Made by a program: the position numbers and the translations under genes. The notes beneath the pieces were generated by a model. It was not told where the DNA came from. It was given only the letters and a program-made list of their open reading frames with translations, and did not search any database. This document shows, in pieces, positions 1 through 5,862 of a stretch of DNA of 7,486 nt (the first letter of the stretch is position 1; the number at the start of each line of letters is the position of its first letter). Where the stretch lies: NCBI GenBank assembly GCA_947474205.1, contig CANJIC010000094.1, forward strand, positions 1-7,486, read 5' to 3'. Source of the stretch: Planctomycetaceae bacterium (lineage in GTDB: Bacteria; Planctomycetota; Phycisphaerae; Phycisphaerales; SM1A02).

Positions 1-1149
1 GACATGGTGGCCATTGCCAGTGGACGCGATCATCAGCCTGGATTGGATTGCATGCGCGCGTTGTTAAGCGCCAGATTGAAATCCATGGGAGCCGACGTCA
101 GTGAGTTGGCCGCGGCGCCAAGGCCTGCATGGATCACGGGCAACGACCTCGCTGAGAATGGTTCGCCAACATTGGTCGCGCGGCGGGTGAAGGGGCGCAG
201 CGGTCCAACATTGTTGATCGCCGGCCATATGGACACGGTGCATGATCCCGCTGGAGATTTTCAAAAACTGTCACGGCTTAATGACACGCGCGCCACAGGT
301 CCAGGCGCGGCTGACATGAAGGGTGGACTAGAAGTGGCGCTGACCGCATTGGAAGCGCTTGAAAAACATTCGCCCAATCTGAGTTGGATTTGTCTTATCA
401 ACGCCGACGAAGAGGCTGGAAGTTTCCGCTCCGCGGCGCACTTGGCGCAGATTGCCAAGGAATGCCACGCAGGATTTATTGTTGAGCCCGCGCTGCCCAA
501 TGGCGGGTTGGTGGTGGAGCGTCCAGGTAGCGGGCAATTTATGATTGATGTAGTTGGTCGCGCCGCGCATTCAGGCCGCGATTTTGCGAATGGCGTGAGC
601 GCGGTCAACGCGCTAGCGCACAGCATTGTGAACGTGGCCGCTTTGAGCGATGTCTCGCGGCAACGAATTGTAAATATTGGTCCGCTGCAAGGTGGCGACG
701 CCACAAATATTGTGGCCGATCACGCGCGAGCCTGGGGCAATATTCGTTTTTCCAACGACAGCGAAGGCGCGCAACTAAGCGGCGCGATTGCCGCGATCGC
801 TTCTGGTGACGCCCAGAATTTGCCGCGAATTACCGTGGAAATGGCTCTGAATCGTCCGCCCAAACCTTGCACTGAGCACGTTTCATTTCTGGCGAATGTG
901 GCCCTGGCCGTTGCACACGACATGGGCTTGCAACTTTCAACCGGCAAGACTGGCGGCGTGAGCGACGCAAATTTAATTCAGGCCGCGGGAGTTCCGTGCC
1001 TGGATGGATTGGGCGTGCGCGGTGGCAATCTTCATCGAACCGATGAGTTCATAGAACTGGATAGTTTGTCAGAGCGCGCCACATTGTTGGCGTTGTTGTT
1101 GATGAGAGTGTCCGCTGATAAAGGCGCAAACATTTTCCGTGCGCACTAG
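1..1149 (+). CDS. M20-family metallopeptidase (CPG2/ArgE/DapE-like), 5' partial
   Basis: Zinc-dependent amidohydrolase or exopeptidase of the M20 family. Counting from the ATG at base 4, the metal and catalytic residues are all visible: H75 and D77 in GHMDTV, bridging D104 in GAADMKGG, base E136 and ligand E137 in ADEEAG, E161 in IVEPA, and H344 in NLHRTDEF. The inserted dimerisation domain runs from about 175 to 285 and carries the usual GRAAHSG motif (H189). The reading frame is already open at base 1, and family members normally have about 20 more residues before the segment equivalent to VAIASG, so the true start probably lies upstream of the window. No signal peptide is visible, so it is presumably cytoplasmic. 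The substrate (acyl-amino acid, peptide or folate-like) cannot be read from the sequence. The gene converges on the DegT-like gene, with only 36 bp between the two stop codons. Confidence 0.9.
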   Translation, partial: DMVAIASGRDHQPGLDCMRALLSARLKSMGADVSELAAAPRPAWITGNDLAENGSPTLVARRVKGRSGPTLLIAGHMDTVHDPAGDFQKLSRLNDTRATGPGAADMKGGLEVALTALEALEKHSPNLSWICLINADEEAGSFRSAAHLAQIAKECHAGFIVEPALPNGGLVVERPGSGQFMIDVVGRAAHSGRDFANGVSAVNALAHSIVNVAALSDVSRQRIVNIGPLQGGDATNIVADHARAWGNIRFSNDSEGAQLSGAIAAIASGDAQNLPRITVEMALNRPPKPCTEHVSFLANVALAVAHDMGLQLSTGKTGGVSDANLIQAAGVPCLDGLGVRGGNLHRTDEFIELDSLSERATLLALLLMRVSADKGANIFRAH

Positions 1150-1151
1150 TT

Positions 1152-1195
1152 GTTGCGACTGATGTGCAACTTGCCACGCGTTCACTTAGTGTGGC
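1152..1195. terminator. Overlapping weak hairpins between convergent genes
   Basis: The gap between the convergent stop codons holds two small dyads. GTTGC (1152-1156) pairs with GCAAC (1166-1170). GCCACGC (1173-1179) pairs with GTGTGGC (1189-1195) with one G-T wobble, and this second dyad includes the last bases of the DegT-like gene. Neither is followed by a T-tract on either strand. The position suits a bidirectional transcript end, but a canonical intrinsic terminator is not shown. Confidence 0.25.
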
Positions 1196-2385
1196 GTGCT
1201 TGTTGAGCCGCCAATATCTTTTTTCTCTTCGCGGCTTGCGCCCACTCTGCCAATGAGAGTGATGAGCGTTTGACAGACATCGTCTATTTCGCGTTGGGAA
1301 ATGGTCTCGTAAAAAGGCAGCGCGATTGTTCTGTGGCTTAGGCGCTCCGCCAGTGGAAAATCGCCCGCTTGATGGCCGGTGATCTTGCGCACATGCGGCA
1401 GCAGCGCGGCGCAAGGCCACCAATCCGCCGCGCCAATATCAAGGCGGTGCATGCCATCAATAATTTGATCGCGGTCGTCTTTGGTGAAGCGATCTGACAG
1501 GCGAACCACGAAGTTGGACCAACTCATTGTGCAGTCTTGCGGCGGATTTAGCAGCAAAATGTCCGATTCACCACCAAGTCGCTGGGTGTAACTTTGCACT
1601 ACTTCGGCGCGCCGCGCGATGGTTTGATCCAGTCGTAGCAACTGGCTCAGTCCCAGCGCGGCGTTCATTTCTGGAAGGCGGCCGTCGTAGCCGTCGTAGA
1701 GATGCTCCATTTTAGTTCCCAGATCCATGGATTGATGGGGAAATGAAATTCGATCCACTCGACCCTGATGACGCATGGCGCGACATGCCGCGGCCACATG
1801 ATCGTCGTGCGTGACAATCATGCCGCCCTCGCCAGTGGTGATTGGACGGCTGGCGAAAAAACCAAAGCACGCAATGCGGCCAAAGCGTCCGACATTGTCC
1901 GCGCCGAATGTGGAGCCAAGTCCCTCGGTTCCATTTTCAATCATGGGAATTTCTAGACGCGAGCACAATGCGATGAGATCGGGAAAGCCAGCTGGGTTGC
2001 CAAATGTTTCCGCCACCAACATGGCGCGCGTCTTTGGCGTGGCCTTGCTCTCGGCGGCCACTGGATCCATATTCATGGTGCGCGAATTCACATCCACAAA
2101 AACTGGAGTGGCTCCAACATGCAACACCGAATTCACATTCGCGCTGTAGGCGAAGGCGCTGACTAGAACTTCATCGCCAGGACCAATGCCCAACGCGCGC
2201 AATGAAATTTCAATGGCCAGCGAGCCGGAGTTTACGCCAATGGCGTGGGTGCGGCGCGTTGTGTGAGCCATTTGCCGCTCAAATTCAAGCAGTTTTGGAC
2301 CCATGGTTCCGCAACCCGATCGCATGGCTTGAGCGACGGAGTCGAAATCATTTTGGGTGAAATTTGGTTTGTAAAGAGGGATCAA
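1186..2385 (-). CDS. DegT/DnrJ/EryC1/StrS-family protein with altered PLP site
   Basis: Fold-type I PLP enzyme homologue, 399 residues, the usual family length. It starts with the family-typical IPLYKPNF. A TTG at 2383-2385 is chosen as start because GGAG lies 8 bases upstream; the frame stays open to a TTG at 2412, but that choice places the GGAG inside the gene. Family landmarks in order: NSGS at about 52-55 (phosphate loop), GIGPGDEVLV near 66-75, GATPVFVDV near 91-99, GEGG at 185-188, and a C-terminal GDFPLAERL. Relatives aminate nucleotide-linked keto sugars. Two key residues differ here: the PLP-pyridine aspartate of the ED(A/C)A motif is N151 (IENGTE), and the Schiff-base lysine is R180 (ASRPITTGEGG; codon CGT on the minus strand, bases 1846-1848). 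Ordinary transamination is therefore unlikely; a dehydratase-like, binding or regulatory role is possible. It lies 58 bp downstream of the exported helical protein and may be co-transcribed with it. Family is firm, activity unknown. Confidence 0.9.
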   Translation of the reverse strand: MIPLYKPNFTQNDFDSVAQAMRSGCGTMGPKLLEFERQMAHTTRRTHAIGVNSGSLAIEISLRALGIGPGDEVLVSAFAYSANVNSVLHVGATPVFVDVNSRTMNMDPVAAESKATPKTRAMLVAETFGNPAGFPDLIALCSRLEIPMIENGTEGLGSTFGADNVGRFGRIACFGFFASRPITTGEGGMIVTHDDHVAAACRAMRHQGRVDRISFPHQSMDLGTKMEHLYDGYDGRLPEMNAALGLSQLLRLDQTIARRAEVVQSYTQRLGGESDILLLNPPQDCTMSWSNFVVRLSDRFTKDDRDQIIDGMHRLDIGAADWWPCAALLPHVRKITGHQAGDFPLAERLSHRTIALPFYETISQREIDDVCQTLITLIGRVGASREEKKDIGGSTSTPH

Positions 2386-2443
2386 AATTTTTTCTCCAAG
2401 AAGGTAATGCAAAATGTTAGCAACATGAAAGAGAGTTCATTCA

Positions 2444-3931
2444 TTAATGGGTCAATTGCGCGATGGCATCTTTTTCCCGGTTGGCGTATTTCAGATACAA
2501 CCACGCGGCTTGAATTTGCGATGAGGTATCAAGTTTTCCGCCGCCTGCGGCGAGCGACCCAAGTTCTTTGATCTCCTCGGCGGTGAGAGGTGTTGAGTTC
2601 TTCGCCAAAGCGAGCAGTGCCATGGAGTCGCCACGTCGGGAAAGTTTTCCGCGTATTGATCGCGCAAACGCCGCGACTTCGGGACTTGAGGAATCAGCCA
2701 CGACGGACATGATGGTTTCCAAAAGTTGAAGATTATTCTGCGCGCTCATGATCGTGATCTGAAGGAGTTCTGGATGCGCATCAGGCATGCGTAAAATGCC
2801 TTGCACCGCCAACAGGATTGTGATTTGATCGGCGTTGGGTATCGAATTGCATTTGGCGACGCGTCGCAGCACTTGGAACAGCAACGCACGGGACACCTCT
2901 GGCGGCAAAGTTGACGTGAGCCTGAGAACGTATTCGCATGACGCGCGATTTCCATTTTCCAGCAACGCAGTCAAAGCGCTCGCCTGATCCGCCGATGGAG
3001 TTCGCATGGCGACTCCAGCGTTGGCGATCGCCTCCACCAATGGATCGCCATTTCGTAGTTGCTCAAAATCTGCGGATTGAATTCCTTCTTTCGTGGACAA
3101 CATCAACAACCCCATGCGCACCAGGTTCGATTGCGAGCGATCTGATTTCAATTTTTCAAGCACAATCTTTCGACCAATCTCAGGGGATAGGCTCATGGCG
3201 CTTGTCATCGCGGCGAATCGAGCAGCGCCGGTTGACGTGTTGGTGATTTCTAGAAGTGGAACCACCGCCGCGCTGATGCGATATTGACGCGCCGCGTTGG
3301 CGAGTTGTGTCAGAAGTGAATCCAGATCATCGGGTGAAAGTGTTTTGCAATTTCGCATAAAGGTTTGCCAACCACCATCATCGCCGCGCTCCAGCAAAAG
3401 CATGGAAGCCAACCCCGCAACTTCAAGCGCGTCATCGGCGGGGGTGTTGGCCAGCAGAGATTTGTCCCAAGGAGATTCTTGGCGGTTGAGTTCTGCCACC
3501 AACAAGGCGCGTTCGTAGTTCGTCAGATCCGGCGATTTAAATAAGCCATTCAGCGCCTCGGGCTTCAGCAAATCAAGGCCCATCGCTTCGGTGATGAGAA
3601 TGCGTCGAAGCGCGGGGTCATTCAATTGATTGACGCGCGTGAAGTCCAAACTTTTATTGGCGCTGACAAGGGCAATTCCCATATAGCCATCAACCTGCAG
3701 TGGGATATCTTTTTGCAAGGTCAACCACTCGAACAACGGATTCATGGATGGATCCGCAAGCAATCGCAGCGAAATCCAGCGAAGATGTTGAATGCCACTG
3801 GCACTGGGCGACATGGCATTTTGAATTTGTGCAACAGCGGTTTCGTATGCGTCCGCGCGCGCATATTGGGCGCTGGCCTTTGGAGAGACAAACCAAAGTG
3901 CCGCACAAAGTAACGTGACCGAGAATTTCAT
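2444..3931 (-). CDS. Exported alpha-helical protein of unknown function
   Basis: I do not recognise a named family. The start at 3931 is chosen because it begins a clean signal peptide: MK, a hydrophobic core (VTLLCAALWFV), then SPKASA before Q22, a good signal peptidase I site. The frame extends upstream to 3991, but that part is polar and would bury the signal peptide. No Shine-Dalgarno is visible before the chosen start. The mature part (about 474 residues) reads as successive amphipathic helices rich in Leu and Ala separated by short polar turns, such as NDPALRRILITEAMG, LTNYERALLVAELN and PPEVSRALLFQVLRRV. This suggests a HEAT/ARM-like alpha-solenoid, a scaffold or protein-binding fold, with no catalytic motif that I can see. 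Expected location is periplasm or cell envelope. It follows dnaA after 95 bp on the same strand and precedes the DegT-like gene. Signal peptide likely, solenoid fold inferred. Confidence 0.8.
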   Translation of the reverse strand: MKFSVTLLCAALWFVSPKASAQYARADAYETAVAQIQNAMSPSASGIQHLRWISLRLLADPSMNPLFEWLTLQKDIPLQVDGYMGIALVSANKSLDFTRVNQLNDPALRRILITEAMGLDLLKPEALNGLFKSPDLTNYERALLVAELNRQESPWDKSLLANTPADDALEVAGLASMLLLERGDDGGWQTFMRNCKTLSPDDLDSLLTQLANAARQYRISAAVVPLLEITNTSTGAARFAAMTSAMSLSPEIGRKIVLEKLKSDRSQSNLVRMGLLMLSTKEGIQSADFEQLRNGDPLVEAIANAGVAMRTPSADQASALTALLENGNRASCEYVLRLTSTLPPEVSRALLFQVLRRVAKCNSIPNADQITILLAVQGILRMPDAHPELLQITIMSAQNNLQLLETIMSVVADSSSPEVAAFARSIRGKLSRRGDSMALLALAKNSTPLTAEEIKELGSLAAGGGKLDTSSQIQAAWLYLKYANREKDAIAQLTH

Positions 3932-3969
3932 GCGGCAAGTGTAGCCGCAGCGCTTTCGATTTGGTGAAG

Positions 3970-4009
3970 CGTGGCGCCACGGCGCATACATTCACGCGCG
4001 TCGGCGTGA
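3970..4009. repeat. Two GC-rich dyads between dnaA and the next gene
   Basis: The 95-bp gap after dnaA holds TCACGC (3992-3997) and GCGTGA (4004-4009), a perfect 6-bp stem with a 6-base loop that begins 17 bases after the dnaA stop codon. It also holds the perfect 12-bp palindrome CGTGGCGCCACG (3970-3981). Neither has a T-run after it on the minus strand. They could attenuate or punctuate transcription from dnaA into the downstream gene, or the palindrome could bind a dimeric protein. The symmetry is seen directly; the role is inferred. Confidence 0.4.
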
Positions 4010-4026
4010 GCAATGAAAATACGGCT

Positions 4027-5493
4027 TTAAGCGCGGCGCCGACGCGAAGCATCGCGCAATGTGTGTCGCAGGCGTTGCAGAAGTTCCTCAATCATGCATT
4101 CGCCAGCGACGCCAGCATCGACCAAGGCTTTGGCTTTGATCAGGGCGTCGATCTTGGTGGCGCTGGCGTGAATGGATGAGTGCGAATTTCGCTTCATTGC
4201 CCGCGCGATTTCGGGAAAACTCATGGCGGTATGGTGGCGCGCCAGCCACGCGACCAACGCGCGCGCCAAGGTGACGCGTCGATGCCGGCTTTCACCTTCA
4301 AGTTGCTCCGCGTTGACACCGGTCAGCGAACAGACTTGATCAATGATCTCGCTGATGCGCACGGGATTGGACGAGCGCTGGACTTCTTCGCGTCGAAAGA
4401 GTGAATCAATCACGCCGCAGGAAATTTCATTGCATGCGCGCGGGCTTGAATTTGGATGTGCATTGGAGTCCGCGTTCTGGGTGAGACGCAACGCCTCAAG
4501 AGTGGAGAAGGTGCCCTCGATTTCACGGGCGCCACTGACGCAGTGGCAAGCGATGGCGTCCACCGCCTCATTGGAAAGCACGATGGCTTTACGCAGCGCC
4601 GCGGATTTCACCAACGCTCGCCGCAGCGCTAGATCCGGCGCGTCAATGCGCACCACCATGCCCGCGATCATGCGGCTTGTGAGAGTTTGGCTGAGTCTAC
4701 GAATCAAATGCGGGTGCTCATCGGAGGCCAGCACCACTTGTGATCCCGCAAGTTGCACCGCATCAAGCGTGTGCACAAACTCGGTTTGCGTGGCGGTCTT
4801 GCCCGCCAGAAAATGCACGTCGTCAATCGCCAGAACATCCACGCGTCGAACACGCGCGCGAAACGCGTCAATGGTTCCATGGCGAACGGATTGAATATAT
4901 TCGTTGGTGAATTGCTCGGCCGTGACATAGCGAACGCGTTGCTGCGTGCGTGACTCGCGTCGACGACGGCACAACGCCTGCAACAAATGAGATTTGCCCA
5001 CGCCGCAACTTCCATGAATGACCAGGCAATTTCCAATGATGTTGCTGGCGGCGAATGTGCTGGCGGCGTCGAACGCCATTTGATTGGTTGGGCCCACCAC
5101 AAAGTCCTCTAGACGACGCCACGCTTGCGTGGTGTGGGCGCGGGCGACAGGAGTGGCGCAAGGCATTCGATGGGATGACGCGTCAGAGGACTCGCTTGCG
5201 GCGGGAGCGTGGGACTCGGGTGCTTGCGTTGCGCCAGACTCCACCACGCGCAGGTCGAAATCATCGCGGCCAAGCGCTTCCTGCGAGACGGCGCGCAGGT
5301 CGGTGCCGAAATTTTTCCGGATCCAATCCGCGGCAAAAGAACTTTCCGCTTCAACGGCTAGTTTGCCACTTTCCACGCGCACTTTGGACGCGCAATGAAA
5401 CCACATGTCGGCGCGGCGGTGCCCCAGTCGTTGGTTCAGCAAGCCTTGAATTCTGCTTGGTAATTCCAAGGTGCGTTCTAATGACACGGACAT
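4027..5493 (-). CDS. dnaA: Chromosomal replication initiator protein DnaA
   Basis: AAA+ ATPase that binds DnaA boxes and opens oriC. The ATG at 5493 is preferred: GGAG lies 6 bases upstream, giving 488 residues. The frame runs on to a GTG at 5541, which has no ribosome binding site. Domain I is at about 5-80 (helical, with ADWIRKNF); a poorly conserved Ser/Ala-rich linker spans 85-120. The AAA+ core begins at FVVGPTNQMAFDA (131-143): Walker A GSCGVGKS 161-168, Walker B VLAIDD 220-225 followed by HFLAGK, sensor I LASD 255-258, probable arginine finger R274, and sensor II R323 in GAREIEG. Domain IV (about 377-460) keeps the basic loop SRHRR at 402-406. The helix-turn-helix reads SFPEIARAMKRNSHSSIHA at 425-443, where E. 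coli-type proteins have [20 protein letters not shown]. The aspartate of the DHT base-reading triplet is S437 and the GG is KR. The C-terminus is longer than usual and ends in RRRRA. No dnaN, recF or gyrB is adjacent. Confidence 0.96.
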   Translation of the reverse strand: MSVSLERTLELPSRIQGLLNQRLGHRRADMWFHCASKVRVESGKLAVEAESSFAADWIRKNFGTDLRAVSQEALGRDDFDLRVVESGATQAPESHAPAASESSDASSHRMPCATPVARAHTTQAWRRLEDFVVGPTNQMAFDAASTFAASNIIGNCLVIHGSCGVGKSHLLQALCRRRRESRTQQRVRYVTAEQFTNEYIQSVRHGTIDAFRARVRRVDVLAIDDVHFLAGKTATQTEFVHTLDAVQLAGSQVVLASDEHPHLIRRLSQTLTSRMIAGMVVRIDAPDLALRRALVKSAALRKAIVLSNEAVDAIACHCVSGAREIEGTFSTLEALRLTQNADSNAHPNSSPRACNEISCGVIDSLFRREEVQRSSNPVRISEIIDQVCSLTGVNAEQLEGESRHRRVTLARALVAWLARHHTAMSFPEIARAMKRNSHSSIHASATKIDALIKAKALVDAGVAGECMIEELLQRLRHTLRDASRRRRA

Positions 5494-5525
5494 ATGGGGC
5501 TCCAAGACATTGTGGTGAGTGCCAT

Positions 5526-5539
5526 TGTGAACTGTGAAC
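5526..5539 (-). promoter_or_regulatory. Tandem GTTCACA pair, possible DnaA boxes
   Basis: TGTGAAC occurs twice head to tail (5526-5532, 5533-5539), reading GTTCACAGTTCACA on the dnaA strand. The GTGTTCACA formed by the first unit matches 7 of 9 bases of TTATNCACA. The pair lies about 33 bp before the dnaA ATG, inside the likely 5' leader, a position suited to autorepression. Confidence 0.4.
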
Positions 5540-5600
5540 ACGGACGGATTTCAAACACGGCGATCAAGCGAACGCACCAAATCAAGTCAATTCATTGGAA

Positions 5601-5657
5601 CCACGCGCGCATAGGACAACCAACCGAATTGAATTCAGTTGTCCCCATCGTGCGTGG
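5601..5657. repeat. 57-bp imperfect inverted repeat upstream of dnaA
   Basis: The arms at 5601-5620 and 5638-5657 match at 15 of 20 positions: CCACGC and GGACAAC pair perfectly, with mismatches concentrated in the four to five bases before GGACAAC. The 17-base centre holds a second odd palindrome, GAATTGAATTC (5626-5636). It could be a cruciform, a leader-RNA hairpin in the dnaA transcript, or an operator for a dimeric regulator. The symmetry is seen directly; the function is unknown. Confidence 0.5.
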
Positions 5658-5783
5658 AGTGGTCCATTCCTGAGCCGCGGCGAACTTGTGGTTCGTCGCA
5701 AACCTTTACGCGTCCTGCGAAGTCGTTGCAGAGTAGTGCGAGTTTTTTGTTAAGCAAGGGATAAATGCAATAGAAAATGTTCT

Positions 5784-5792
5784 TCGTTCACA
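5784..5792 (+). promoter_or_regulatory. Possible DnaA box (TCGTTCACA)
   Basis: It matches TTATNCACA at 7 of 9 positions and shares the GTTCACA core with the tandem pair near the dnaA start. It lies within the AT-rich part of the dnaA upstream region. On its own it would be weak; it counts because of the cluster. Confidence 0.35.
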
Positions 5793-5843
5793 AAGCCTTG
5801 CAGTTGTTGGAGTTCATAGTAAATAAAACTTGTACACCTCTTT

Positions 5844-5852
5844 TTATTCACA
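5844..5852 (+). promoter_or_regulatory. DnaA box, perfect consensus (TTATTCACA)
   Basis: A full match to TTATNCACA, 11 bp past the GNAT stop codon, flanked by AT-rich DNA on one side and by a minus-strand TTGACA on the other. A DnaA molecule bound here would block use of that TTGACA as a -35 element, which fits autoregulation. A near-match, TTGTACACC, lies at 5830-5838. Confidence 0.6.
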
Positions 5853-5862
5853 ACTGTCAACA

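Larger units (their letters stand above)
5494..5862. promoter_or_regulatory. dnaA upstream region, candidate oriC
   Basis: This gene-free stretch lies between the GNAT stop and the dnaA start. It holds a perfect DnaA box (5844-5852), variant boxes (5784-5792 and the tandem pair at 5526-5539), a 57-bp dyad (5601-5657), and an AT-rich part from about 5743 to 5855 with TTTTTT, TAAATAAAA and TTTTTATT tracts that could serve as an unwinding element. On the minus strand a TTGACA (5860-5855) sits directly beside the perfect box, but no convincing -10 follows at 16-18 bp. Box clusters, AT-rich DNA and the link to dnaA are typical of bacterial origins. An autoregulated dnaA promoter alone would give a similar picture. 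No credible small ORF was found here. Confidence 0.55.

Noticed and set aside
261..704. Minus-strand ORF of 147 codons opposite the M20 peptidase
   Set aside because: It is antisense to catalytic motifs of a clear M20 gene; its Pro/Ser/Ala-rich composition is typical of a shadow frame.
3690..4091. Minus-strand ORF of 133 codons spanning the dnaA 3' end and the next gene's start
   Set aside because: It overlaps two real genes in another frame, would mask the intergenic dyads, and shows no motif.
4343..4894. Plus-strand ORF of 183 codons opposite dnaA
   Set aside because: It is antisense to the AAA+ core and has a low-complexity Ser/Arg/Thr composition with no domain features.
5055..5537. Plus-strand ORF of 160 codons opposite the dnaA 5' half
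   Set aside because: It lies antisense to the well-conserved DnaA domains I-III, is Arg/Cys-rich in the way of a shadow frame of GC-rich coding DNA, and has no recognisable motif.
5721..5751. Possible intrinsic terminator before the T-run at about 5743-5748
   Set aside because: The stem (TCGTTGCA with TGCGA) needs a two-base bulge, and no transcript on the plus strand is expected to end here. The T-run is better read as part of the AT-rich tract.
5827..5860. Complete sigma-70 promoter for dnaA based on TTGACA
   Set aside because: The -35 match is perfect, but no TATAAT-like hexamer lies 16-18 bp downstream on the minus strand (the position reads GTGTAC), and the leader would be over 300 bases. 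It is kept only as a note in the upstream-region entry.
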